DNA of 64,000 nt from Anaerolineae bacterium (GTDB taxonomy: Bacteria; Chloroflexota; Anaerolineae; Aggregatilineales; Phototrophicaceae). This document shows, one piece after another, positions 56,682 through 64,000 of this stretch (within the stretch, counting starts at the first letter, position 1; every line of letters starts with the position of its first letter). The DNA lies in contig JAJEBK010000014.1 in assembly GCA_022823945.1 (NCBI GenBank), positions 1 to 64,000 on the forward strand, written 5' to 3'. Under the pieces are notes generated by a model, which was given only the letters and a program-made list of their open reading frames with translations, searched no databases and was not told where the DNA came from. Both the position numbers and the translations under genes were made by a program.

Positions 56682-57614
56682 ATGCCCAAAATCGAACTGG
56701 AAACACATGATCCGCGACTGTCCGACTTGCTGGAGCCCACTGCCGAACTTGACACAGTGGCCGGCGGTTTGCGCTTCCTGGAAGGGCCTATCTGGCATCC
56801 GACCGAGCATCACCTGCGCTTCAGTGACATCCTGGCGAATTGCACCTGGCAATGGTCGGAGGAAGCTGGGTTGAGCCTCTACCGTGGCAACAGCCACATG
56901 GCGAATGGCAATACCTACGACCGACAAGGGCGCGTGCTCAGCTGCCATCACGCCAGCAGCCGGGTGACGCGCATGGATGGCGAGGATATGACTGTGCTGG
57001 CAGCGCATTATCAGGGTGCGCAGCTCAACAGCCCCAACGATCTGGTCGTCAAGCGCGATGGCAACGTCTATTTCACCGACCCGCCTTATGGACGCGAGCG
57101 CAATGTCGGCATACCGCGCCCCTGCGAGCTCGACTTTAATGGCGTCTACCGCTGGCGAGCGAGTGAACCTCTCTCGGAGCCCCCGTCGGGTCGTGGGGAA
57201 GATGAAGGCAGGCTGATGCTGCTTACCAGCGAGCTGGACCGCCCCAACGGCCTTTGTTTTTCGGCGGACGAATCGCTGCTCTATATCAATGACAGCACGC
57301 GCTTCTGCATCATGGTTTTTGATGTGTTGGCGGATGGCAGCCTGGCGAACGGACGCCTTTTCGCCGATACTGTGGGAGAAGAAGCTGGCGTGCCCGATGG
57401 CATGAAGATCGACAGCCTGGGCAATGTGTGGTGCGTGGCGCAGGGCGGGCTGCAGATCTTCGCGGCGGACGGGATGCTGCTGGGTCGCCTGCTGATTCCC
57501 GAGCGCGTGACCAATTTCACATTTGGCGATGTCGACTTGCGCGGCGTGTATATCACGGGCATCACGACCTTGTATCGCGTGCGCGTCCGAGTATCGGGCA
57601 TCCCTTTATTTTGA
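56682..57614 (+). CDS. SMP-30/gluconolactonase-family protein
   Basis: This 310-residue protein is a six-bladed propeller lactonase: metal ligands are in FLEGPIW (Glu), NSPNDLVV (Asn) and VPDGMKID (Asp), and DRPNGLCFS is the conserved substrate-binding block. It likely hydrolyses a sugar lactone, in keeping with the sugar-acid dehydratase at 2870. ATG 56682 has GAGGA six bases upstream; ATG 56670 would overlap the previous stop. The peptide SEPLSEPPSGRGEDEG in the middle may be a short repeat-derived insertion. Confidence 0.85.
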   Translation: MPKIELETHDPRLSDLLEPTAELDTVAGGLRFLEGPIWHPTEHHLRFSDILANCTWQWSEEAGLSLYRGNSHMANGNTYDRQGRVLSCHHASSRVTRMDGEDMTVLAAHYQGAQLNSPNDLVVKRDGNVYFTDPPYGRERNVGIPRPCELDFNGVYRWRASEPLSEPPSGRGEDEGRLMLLTSELDRPNGLCFSADESLLYINDSTRFCIMVFDVLADGSLANGRLFADTVGEEAGVPDGMKIDSLGNVWCVAQGGLQIFAADGMLLGRLLIPERVTNFTFGDVDLRGVYITGITTLYRVRVRVSGIPLF

Positions 57615-58325
57615 GGCAGCTGGCAATCCCGCGCGCGGCAGCCAGTAGAACATGCGCCCGTGCGCGATTTCACAGCGCTGCATGATCGCCTGCTGCTGCG
57701 CCACATCCTGCGCATAGTTGTCGATATGAATGATGTATTCGCCGGACAAGGCACGCCCCGCCAGGCTGCGTTCGGCTGCGTCATCTGACTGGGCGAAGAG
57801 CTCGAGGATCGCCCGGGTTCGCGACTCCAACTGTAGCCGCGCCAAGCCAAACAGAATCGCGAATCGGCATTCGGGATTCTGCATGAGTCTGCGCAGCGCT
57901 GCCGCGACGGCTTCTGTCAAGTCGCCGGACATGCGGCCTTCATCGCCAGCCAACATGCTCAACGCGCGCCGCCGCAATTTGCGTTTTAGCCGTGAATCAA
58001 GCGCCAGCGCTTCCAGCCGCAAGACGATGTCTGCATAAGTCAAGAAGTTGGGGCAGGCTTGAATGGCAACCGCACAAACGCGCCGAGCTTCGTCATGCAA
58101 GCCGACCAGCACTCCCCGCATCGCTCGCTCGCCCCGCTGTTGGCGCAGGACGCGCAGCATCAACACGCGGATATTGCGGTCGGGGCTGGACAACTGCGCA
58201 AGGGCGTATTCCACCAGCGCATCGGGCGAGGGCTTGCCGATCTGCTCGAGGGCATCGTCGCTTGTTTGGGCGTCGCCAAGGCGGTATGCCTCGCGCAGCA
58301 ATTTCATATCGGCGATGCGCAACAT
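57606..58325 (-). CDS. HEAT-like alpha-solenoid protein
   Basis: This 239-residue helical protein is built from paired helices such as ALVEYALAQLSSPDRNIRVLMLRVL and RAMRGVLVGLHDEARRVCAVAIQ, typical of HEAT/Armadillo-like scaffolds. There is no signal peptide or enzyme motif. It probably mediates protein contacts. ATG 58325 has GAGGA about 10 bases upstream; ATG 58307 is an alternative. The last nine bases overlap the convergent SMP-30 gene. Confidence 0.5.
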   Translation of the reverse strand: MLRIADMKLLREAYRLGDAQTSDDALEQIGKPSPDALVEYALAQLSSPDRNIRVLMLRVLRQQRGERAMRGVLVGLHDEARRVCAVAIQACPNFLTYADIVLRLEALALDSRLKRKLRRRALSMLAGDEGRMSGDLTEAVAAALRRLMQNPECRFAILFGLARLQLESRTRAILELFAQSDDAAERSLAGRALSGEYIIHIDNYAQDVAQQQAIMQRCEIAHGRMFYWLPRAGLPAASK

Positions 58326-58466
58326 GAAAGAAATCCTCAGGCCAGAATAGCGGCGGGCAGCCTGTTGTGTGCTCGGCACATTTCAGAATCTTTAGCAATG
58401 ATCCCCCACCGCTAGTGACACTATAGCCAGCAAATCGTTTCAGCGCAACCTGCGCTGCGGTTTCCA

Positions 58467-58765
58467 GCAGGGCAATCGCATCAAATTATTTTGCCACCGA
58501 GTACACCGAGATGAAGGAGTAAACCGAGAGTTTGTTGTCCGCACATAATGTAAATGACTATACTTTGTGCCCATGTGGCACAGATGGTTCGCCGCTAAAC
58601 GCCTTAAGATTGCAAAATGTTTCTTTTTCTCGCGTAAGTCGCGTCGACACAGCGCAAAACCTTTGCTTTCCTCTCGGTGCACTCAAATGTACTCTGTGAA
58701 CTCGGTGGCAAGCATTCGAGAAGATTTCCTGGCACTGAGTTTCATTTTAATACGATTGCCCTGCG
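58467..58765. mobile_element. MITE-like element, about 299 bp, opposite orientation
   Basis: The left end GCAGGGCAATCGCATCAAAT and right end ATACGATTGCCCTGC are inverted repeats. The interior is the reverse complement of the element at 48475 (for example GAACCATCTGTGCCACATGG vs GAAACATCCACGCCACAAGT when inverted). The flanking CTGCGGTTT(C) is repeated on both sides. It fills most of the 554-bp interval 58326-58879, which has no gene. Confidence 0.72.
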
Positions 58766-58879
58766 GTTTTCAGTTACCCAATAGTGAGCTGGTAGCCGCC
58801 ATGTAGAGCCAGGTTAAGGCTTGCACAATCACAGAGCTGGCGTATGCTTGCCGCCCAGAAGCAGCAAATGGAGAGAAAC

Positions 58880-59191
58880 ATGGCAAAGTTTGCATTGTTT
58901 TATGTGGGCGAACCCCAATTCGACAGTCCAGAAGAAGGGCAGGCGCATCAGCAGGAATGGATGGCTTGGGCGCAGCAATTGGGCGAGGCAGCCGTGAACC
59001 TGGGCATGCCGTTCAGCGCGCCCACTCGCGTCAACACCGACGGCAGCAGCCAGGCACAACCCAAAGAACTTTCGGGCATGAGCATCGTCCAGGCAGATGA
59101 CATGGACGCGGCTGTCGAGATCGCCAAAGGCTGCCCTTTTGTGCAATTCGCGCCGGTGGATGTCGTGCAGATCTATGAGATGGGCGGCTGA
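58880..59191 (+). CDS. YCII-related domain protein
   Basis: This 103-residue protein has FALFYVGEPQFDSPEEGQAHQQEWMAW and MSIVQADDMDAAVEIAKGCPF, the ferredoxin-like pattern of YCII-related (YciI/DGPF) domains. The family is small and mostly of unknown function; some members resemble dehydrochlorinases or anti-sigma-linked proteins. GGAGAGAAAC precedes ATG 58880, so the track start at 58844 is rejected. Confidence 0.75.
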   Translation: MAKFALFYVGEPQFDSPEEGQAHQQEWMAWAQQLGEAAVNLGMPFSAPTRVNTDGSSQAQPKELSGMSIVQADDMDAAVEIAKGCPFVQFAPVDVVQIYEMGG

Positions 59192-59237
59192 ACCGAGCAA
59201 CAGTCTCGCTCGCAAGCCCGCTCCACTTGAACAGACG

Positions 59238-59864
59238 ATGCCGCTTCGACTGCGCTATATGCGGCTGGCTGATATCCAGGAAGTGGTCGCCATAGATCGC
59301 TTGTCTTTCCAGCCGTCGTGGAGGCATGAATCCTACCGCTTTGAACTGAATGAATCCCGGTCCAGCCACATGGTTGTCCTGGAGAGACGGACTGCGCCAA
59401 GCGCATCGACGCATGCGGGCTGGCTGAACAAGCTGCGCGGGCGGCTAAACGGCACAGCAGCGGAAAGCTCCTGTGGCGATATCCTCGGCTATGGTGGCAT
59501 CTGGAGCATCGCCGACGAAGCGCATATCAGCACGATCGCCACACACCCGACCCAGCGCGGCAATGGCTATGGCGAGATATTGCTGGCAGGTATGATCGGC
59601 AAGGCGCTGCGACTGGGCGCGGGTTATATCGTGCTGGAAGTGCGCGTCAGCAACCAGGTGGCGCAGAGTTTGTACGAAAAATACGGATTCAGTCGCTTTG
59701 AGCGGCGAAGACGCTATTATGCCAGCGATGGCGAAGACGCCTGGGATATGCGCCTGACGCTGGATGAAGCAGCGCGCAGACGATACCAGCGGCTCTATGG
59801 GCGCTTGCAAGCCAGGCATGATCTCGCCGACGCTTATAGTTGCAAAGCCCACCCGCGACCGTAA
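59238..59864 (+). CDS. GNAT N-acetyltransferase (RimI-like)
   Basis: This 208-residue protein has acetyl-CoA motif A STIATHPTQRGNGYGEILL (QRGNGYG) and motif B VSNQVAQSLYEKYGFSRFERRRRYY, characteristic of RimI-type acetyltransferases that acetylate the N-terminus of a ribosomal or other protein. The insert LERRTAPSASTHAGWLNKLRGR between strands is longer than usual. The ATG at 59238 opens MPLRLRYMRLADI, a normal GNAT N-terminus. Confidence 0.78.
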   Translation: MPLRLRYMRLADIQEVVAIDRLSFQPSWRHESYRFELNESRSSHMVVLERRTAPSASTHAGWLNKLRGRLNGTAAESSCGDILGYGGIWSIADEAHISTIATHPTQRGNGYGEILLAGMIGKALRLGAGYIVLEVRVSNQVAQSLYEKYGFSRFERRRRYYASDGEDAWDMRLTLDEAARRRYQRLYGRLQARHDLADAYSCKAHPRP

Positions 59865-59878
59865 GGAGAGGCTGCTAA

Positions 59879-61216
59879 ATGATTACACTAAAAACCATCA
59901 ACGGTAGCCCATTCCATTTTGACGACTCGCTTAAACCTCGTCTCCGCATTATGGACGAGGGTATCAAGAAACGCTGGGATGATAACCGGCTGAACGTGGC
60001 GATTCAGCGTCAACTCTATGAGGAAACAAAACTGGATGAAATCTATCATTCCAATCGGATAGAAGGTAATCGGCTTACTTATGGTGAAACTCGCCAGGTG
60101 ATTCAAAATAGCGGCATTATTCCCGGAAAATCATCAATCGACCATCAAGAAACGAGAAATCTTTCGGCAGCACTGGATTTCGCGCAAGAAATCGCTTTCG
60201 ACAGGTCACAACCTCTAACACAGAACTTCCTACGCCAATTCCATGCGATTCTTATGAAGGAAATAAGTGAAGACGCTGGACGGTATCGCAACACACAAAA
60301 TATCATCAAGGGGTCGAGTCATTCAACACCAGATGCCTTCCACGTTCCTCAATTCATGACAGAATTGAGCGATTATCTCTTATCTGTAACAACTAATCGT
60401 GACCGCTTCTCGGAGTCTCCAATCTTTTGTGCGGCTGCGGCACATGCTCAGTTTGTGCAGATTCACCCTTTCAGTGATGGTAATGGACGAACCGCGCGCG
60501 CGTTGATGAATCTGATTTTACGAAGAAATGGTTATCCGCCTTGCATAATCCCCGAGGATGCTCGGTATCGGTACATTGATGCACTAGAGGATACTTGGGA
60601 GATTGGCGATTTAACCCTACTTGTTGAGCTAATTCTTGAAAACACTCACGAACGGCTAAATGCTGCAGATTTGCAAATGTCCTTGCAAACTGCGCTTGAG
60701 ACACATGAGGTTATAGGCGCGCAATCAGATTACGACAATTGGCGCAGAAAAATGGAGCACCTCAAAGTTCTTTTCGAGCTTAATGTCGACAACCTTAACA
60801 GGTACGGAAGACCCGTTCGTGGCAAAATCGCTTCAAGGTATGGTGAGCTAACTATCGAGAAATATGTTTCTCTGCGTAAAGGAGTGCGGGTAGAGAAAAC
60901 CTGGTTCTTCGGTATTGAACTCAAAGACTCAAGCAGACGGTCGCGTTACATGTTCTTTTTCGCTTCGCCTCTTGGCAAAATTAAAGAAAGGACGCCGGTA
61001 GTACTTGTTGCCGCCAAAAACACAGAGGACGGCTACAAAAACCTATACAGCTTGAATCGCGACGGTATCGCCGTACCAGACATTTTCCAGATAGGTTTTG
61101 ACCTGAAAACGCAAAAGTTTTTCAGTAGTGGCAAGTCGGGCATTCGCGAACGCAACCCGCAGAGTCTGGCATTGCAATTCCTCACCCAAGTCATCGAACG
61201 CGACTTCGCCACTTAA
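59879..61216 (+). CDS. Fic-family AMP-transferase with N-terminal inhibitory motif
   Basis: This 445-residue protein has the catalytic HPFSDGNGRTAR motif (His196) in the Fic core (about 85-270) and the class-II inhibitory motif SNRIEGN (Ser58-Glu62-Gly63) that blocks ATP binding until released. Such enzymes AMPylate proteins. About 170 extra residues follow the core (GELTIEKYVSLRKGVRVEKT and onward) and are not recognised. The gene is clearly more AT-rich than its neighbours and has a strong AAGGAGAGG before the ATG, so recent acquisition is likely. No antitoxin gene is adjacent. Confidence 0.85.
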   Translation: MITLKTINGSPFHFDDSLKPRLRIMDEGIKKRWDDNRLNVAIQRQLYEETKLDEIYHSNRIEGNRLTYGETRQVIQNSGIIPGKSSIDHQETRNLSAALDFAQEIAFDRSQPLTQNFLRQFHAILMKEISEDAGRYRNTQNIIKGSSHSTPDAFHVPQFMTELSDYLLSVTTNRDRFSESPIFCAAAAHAQFVQIHPFSDGNGRTARALMNLILRRNGYPPCIIPEDARYRYIDALEDTWEIGDLTLLVELILENTHERLNAADLQMSLQTALETHEVIGAQSDYDNWRRKMEHLKVLFELNVDNLNRYGRPVRGKIASRYGELTIEKYVSLRKGVRVEKTWFFGIELKDSSRRSRYMFFFASPLGKIKERTPVVLVAAKNTEDGYKNLYSLNRDGIAVPDIFQIGFDLKTQKFFSSGKSGIRERNPQSLALQFLTQVIERDFAT

Positions 61217-61254
61217 CCTACTCCCGCAGTGCGAGCGCAGCATTCCCGCTCCTT

Positions 61255-61989
61255 TCATCTGACGGCTGCCCGGCGTCTCGTCCAAGTCCGGCGCAGCATT
61301 TCCAGCGCCAGCAGGCTCAGAGACAGCGGCAGTTGAACCTGGCTGGCATGCAGCGCGGCCGTGATCAAGCCTGTGCCAAACCACAGCAGAAGCAGCGCCG
61401 TCGCCAAGATCATGCTGCGCAGGGTTCGGGCACCGACCTGGCGCAGACGGCGAAATAGCGCGATCCAAACGCAGAGCCCACCCAGAAAGACGCCATAAAA
61501 TGCCAGCAAAAATGTCAACGCATGCATGACGGACACCTCCAGCGCCGACAGCAGCAGTGGTCCATTGACAGTCGCCCAAAACAGCCACGGCCCAGGACTG
61601 AGCAGATTCATCAGCACAGCCGTCAGCAAGACACGGGTTGCGCCCCGCGAATGCGCCGCCTCGTCCGGCGGCAGAGTCAGCAGCGAGTCGCTTTGCAGCT
61701 GTTGGCTAGCCCCCCAGGCGATGCTCAGTAGCAGACAGCCGCCAGCGACCTGAATCAACTGCAAAGCGGCTTGTGGCAACTGCCCCAGCACAAAGGTCAT
61801 CAGCACAATGATGGGCGCATCGGTGAGCAGCGGCGCCAGCACAACCAAAAGCGCCATACGCGCGCCCCGCGTCAAGATCGTGCTGAAAAGATAAGCCAGC
61901 AGCGGTCCGGGGATCACGGCGGCACTCATACCCAACCCAATGGCGGGCAGGATATAGACATGCAGCAGAGACATCAGCAGCGCTCGCAC
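61255..61989 (-). CDS. LysE-family amino-acid exporter
   Basis: This 244-residue membrane protein has about six segments and the LysE/RhtB signature GMSAAVIPGPLLAYLFSTIL at the N-terminus, with a second LMNLLSPGPWLFWATV. These export amino acids or related metabolites. Substrate unknown. It stands between the convergent Fic gene and a Nudix gene on the same strand. Confidence 0.82.
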   Translation of the reverse strand: MRALLMSLLHVYILPAIGLGMSAAVIPGPLLAYLFSTILTRGARMALLVVLAPLLTDAPIIVLMTFVLGQLPQAALQLIQVAGGCLLLSIAWGASQQLQSDSLLTLPPDEAAHSRGATRVLLTAVLMNLLSPGPWLFWATVNGPLLLSALEVSVMHALTFLLAFYGVFLGGLCVWIALFRRLRQVGARTLRSMILATALLLLWFGTGLITAALHASQVQLPLSLSLLALEMLRRTWTRRRAAVR

Positions 61990-62011
61990 ATGGAAAATGG
62001 CAGGCGCATAA

Positions 62012-62623
62012 TCAGTCGAATTCGCTGGGCAGACCGGGCTGGCGATAATGCTGGAACCAGCGGCGGATCTGCCCTGTGGTCACGCGTCCCAGCGACAGCG
62101 GCGGGATCTCGTCTTCGCCAAACCAGCCTACCGCGGTGGTTTCACTGCTGGTTTGCGCTGCGCCACCGATCAACTCGCAGAGGAAGGCGACTTTGTAGAC
62201 AGCATAAATCAGGGACGGGTGTCGACGACGGCGGTCTTCCAGCGCCAACAATTTGACAGCTTTTGCCTCGTAGCCGCTTTCTTCGCGGATTTCACGCTCG
62301 ACCGCTTGTGAGGGCGCATCGCCGACATCTGCCCAACCGCCGGGCAACGTCCACAAACCATCGGCTGCTTCGCGCACCAGCAAGATTTTGTCGTCTCTGA
62401 AGACAGCGCCACGCACATCGACTTTGGGCGTGATATAGCCATCGTCCGCTGCCAGCAGCAGCGCCACTTCGGCAACATCGGCATGAGCAGCATCAGCCAG
62501 CATTTGCGCGGCAATATCCAATTGCGCCCGATACCGTCCGGCATCATAGTCGTTTTGAGCGTAGTGAAGGCCCGTCTTGGCGAGCGCGGCGAGTTGCTGC
62601 GCCCATTCCACCTGTTTGCTCAT
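62012..62623 (-). CDS. Nudix hydrolase with N-terminal helical domain
   Basis: This 203-residue protein has an N-terminal helix pair (WAQQLAALAKTGLHYAQNDYDAGRY), as in the Nudix_N_2 subfamily, and the Nudix box GGWADVGDAPSQAVEREIREESGY. Relatives hydrolyse ADP-ribose or nucleotide sugars. ATG 62623 has AAGGGA upstream; the track start at 62647 is less supported. The LysE-family gene follows 22 bases later. Confidence 0.82.
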   Translation of the reverse strand: MSKQVEWAQQLAALAKTGLHYAQNDYDAGRYRAQLDIAAQMLADAAHADVAEVALLLAADDGYITPKVDVRGAVFRDDKILLVREAADGLWTLPGGWADVGDAPSQAVEREIREESGYEAKAVKLLALEDRRRRHPSLIYAVYKVAFLCELIGGAAQTSSETTAVGWFGEDEIPPLSLGRVTTGQIRRWFQHYRQPGLPSEFD

Positions 62624-62704
62624 CGCGGTCCCTTGTCGCTGCCACACTGCATAACATCAGGAAACTATAGAGGCAAAGCGGCGGCTCGCCCATATTGAAC
62701 TCTG

Positions 62705-62806
62705 CCACCGAGCATGCCGAGTATCTTGAATACACCGGGCGGTTGGCAACGGCGCTGCGTCATCTGTGCCTTCGGTGGAACTAATGATTTGATGCAATTG
62801 TCCTGG
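62705..62806. repeat. Right-end fragment of the MITE-like family
   Basis: CCACCGAGCATGCCGAG ... TTCGGTGGAACTAATGATTT continuing GATGCAATTGTCCTGG. The last 16 bases match the right terminus of the element at 48475. The left end is missing. Confidence 0.6.
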
Positions 62807-62816
62807 CTGCGGGCGC

Positions 62817-63959
62817 TCATAGACGAGACAGGCGAAACGAGGAGATGTCATGGGGCGACCCACCCTGCTGCGCCAGGTCAGCCATGATTTCGCCAACCAC
62901 ACTCGCCATTTTGAAGCCATGTCCGCTGAAACCAGCCGCCACCGAAACCTGGGGCGCATCGGGCAGGATGTCCAGCACAAAATGTTCGTCGGCTGTGTTC
63001 GTGAACATGCAGACGACCATATCCAGCGTGGGACCCGCGCCTTCGGGGAAGTAGCGCTCGGCGAAAGTCCGCAGCAAGGCTTCGTCTGCGCTATGGATAG
63101 CGCGATTGACTGTATCGGGATCGCAGATTTCGTCCAGATGATGATACCGTCCCAGCTTCATACCCGGCGTGCCCCCGCTCGGATTAAACTCGGGCAAGCC
63201 ATAATAGCGCCCCTCTTCGACCTGCCCATTCCACACGGGGAAGCGCTCCAGGCCGAATAAGTCGGGTCGTTTGGGCTGCAGCCAGATCAGCGCCTGGCGT
63301 TCGGGGACAGCTTTGTCCGCCAGCACCGGCACCAGCTTCGACATCCAGGCGCCGCCACAGATTATCAGCTTCTCCGCCAGATAATTGCCTTGGTCGCTGC
63401 GCACCTGGACGCGCGCATCGGGCAGAATTTCCCAGCCCAGCACGCGCTCGCCGGCCTGAAGCCTTGCGCCATGCCGCTGTGCCAATTCCGCATGCGCAAC
63501 GATGCAGCGCTCGGGGACGAGCAAGCCGCCTTGTGGCTGATACAGCGCCATAGTCTCCGCGGGCATCTGATAGGCAGGGAAGCGCGCTTGCAAGGCACGG
63601 CTGTCCAGAACCTGGTATGGGAAGTCGTTCTCGATGCAACTGTTCAGGCTGCCGCGGAAAACCTCGCTGTCGGCAGGACCCATATCGATGCTGCCGGTCT
63701 GATAAAAAAGCTGCTCGCCAAACTCATTTTCCAGGTCTGCCCACAGCGCATACGCCCGACGCAGCAATGGCACATAGGCCAAATCTTCGTAATAAGCCAG
63801 GCGGATGATGCGCGTCAAGCCATGCGAAGAGCCGCGATTGTGCGGGATAGCAAACTGGTCGATGCCCAGCGCTTTTTGTCCGCGTTTGGCGAGGTGATAA
63901 AGCGCGGCGCTGCCCATCCCGCCGAGGCCGATGACGATTACGTCATACTGGTTGTTCAT
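62817..63959 (-). CDS. Monomeric sarcosine/N-methyl-amino-acid oxidase-like flavoprotein
   Basis: This 380-residue protein has FAD motif VIGLGGMGSAALYHLA, RGSSHGLTRIIRLAYYED (the MSOX/MTOX block), CGGAWMS, and VCMFTNTADEHFVLD, whose Cys is the covalent FAD site of monomeric sarcosine oxidases. SGHGFK near the C-terminus completes the active site. It oxidatively demethylates an N-methyl amino acid to the amino acid, formaldehyde and H2O2; exact substrate not set. It is distantly related to the flavoprotein at 54705. Confidence 0.87.
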   Translation of the reverse strand: MNNQYDVIVIGLGGMGSAALYHLAKRGQKALGIDQFAIPHNRGSSHGLTRIIRLAYYEDLAYVPLLRRAYALWADLENEFGEQLFYQTGSIDMGPADSEVFRGSLNSCIENDFPYQVLDSRALQARFPAYQMPAETMALYQPQGGLLVPERCIVAHAELAQRHGARLQAGERVLGWEILPDARVQVRSDQGNYLAEKLIICGGAWMSKLVPVLADKAVPERQALIWLQPKRPDLFGLERFPVWNGQVEEGRYYGLPEFNPSGGTPGMKLGRYHHLDEICDPDTVNRAIHSADEALLRTFAERYFPEGAGPTLDMVVCMFTNTADEHFVLDILPDAPQVSVAAGFSGHGFKMASVVGEIMADLAQQGGSPHDISSFRLSRL

Positions 63960-64000
63960 GGCTCGTTCTCAGTGGCTGCTACTCGGGCAAAACCGGTTGC

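Noticed and set aside
1-64000. tRNA or rRNA genes
   Set aside because: No cloverleaf with a GGTTCRANYCC T-arm and matching acceptor stem, and no rRNA-like conserved sequence, was found by eye; a dedicated scan could still detect a missed tRNA.

Overview
The window looks like a chromosomal segment of an uncultured member of the Chloroflexota (Anaerolineae-like). This is inferred from secreted LysM/SH3b proteins with Pro/Thr linkers, a glutamate-mutase-L-like operon without glutamate mutase, many solute-binding-protein transporters, moderately high GC, and dense families of small GC-rich intergenic repeats. No rRNA, tRNA or CRISPR was recognised. All family calls come from reading motifs; no database search was run.

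Layout. 1-138 is the tail of an IS3-type insertion sequence. 0.2-4 kb holds a zinc-alcohol-dehydrogenase-like gene, a Wzz-like membrane protein, and a translationally coupled enolase-superfamily dehydratase plus PLP dehydratase. 4-5 kb is a decayed stretch that contains a 55-residue membrane-protein ORF absent from the track. 5-9.8 kb carries two tandem paralogues of a secreted beta-helix/LysM/SH3b protein. 9.8-17.4 kb has a lipoprotein and a nucleoside-type ABC importer (ATPase and two permeases) interrupted by a sulfite-oxidase-like gene and a type II restriction-modification pair. 17.4-30.3 kb is a mixed region: Nudix, PAP2-like, WD40, SH3b/HExxH protein, sulfatase, M20 amidohydrolase, CrtC-like lipocalin, methyltransferase, epimerase, glycosyltransferase, CPBP-like and metallo-beta-lactamase-fold proteins. 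30.4-33.7 kb is a sugar ABC importer without its own ATPase.

33.9-39.9 kb (minus strand) is a tight six-gene operon: a MutL-like ASKHA ATPase, four membrane proteins (one with an SH3b domain, one resembling DUF6754) and a small protein. It is the best candidate here for an undescribed system. 40.2-45.8 kb has mscL, flavin reductase, a glycosyltransferase, a second, AT-richer restriction-modification pair, a pterin dehydratase and thymidylate kinase. 45.8-47 kb is a DNA-repair-type radical SAM gene whose promoter overlaps a LexA-like box. 47.1-53.8 kb is a second sugar ABC importer with two paralogous binding proteins and a DUF559 endonuclease gene bracketed by repeats. 53.8-64 kb holds OsmC, two Nudix proteins, two amine-oxidase-type flavoproteins, SMP-30, GNAT, Fic and LysE-family genes.

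Three repeat families recur: a GC-rich C/G-tract palindrome that also sits inside reading frames and upstream of start codons, a two-hairpin 'taggggcgag' element, and a roughly 280-300 bp MITE-like element with about 20-bp terminal inverted repeats. Overall the genes suggest a heterotroph importing and catabolising sugars, sugar acids, amino-acid derivatives and sulfated substrates.
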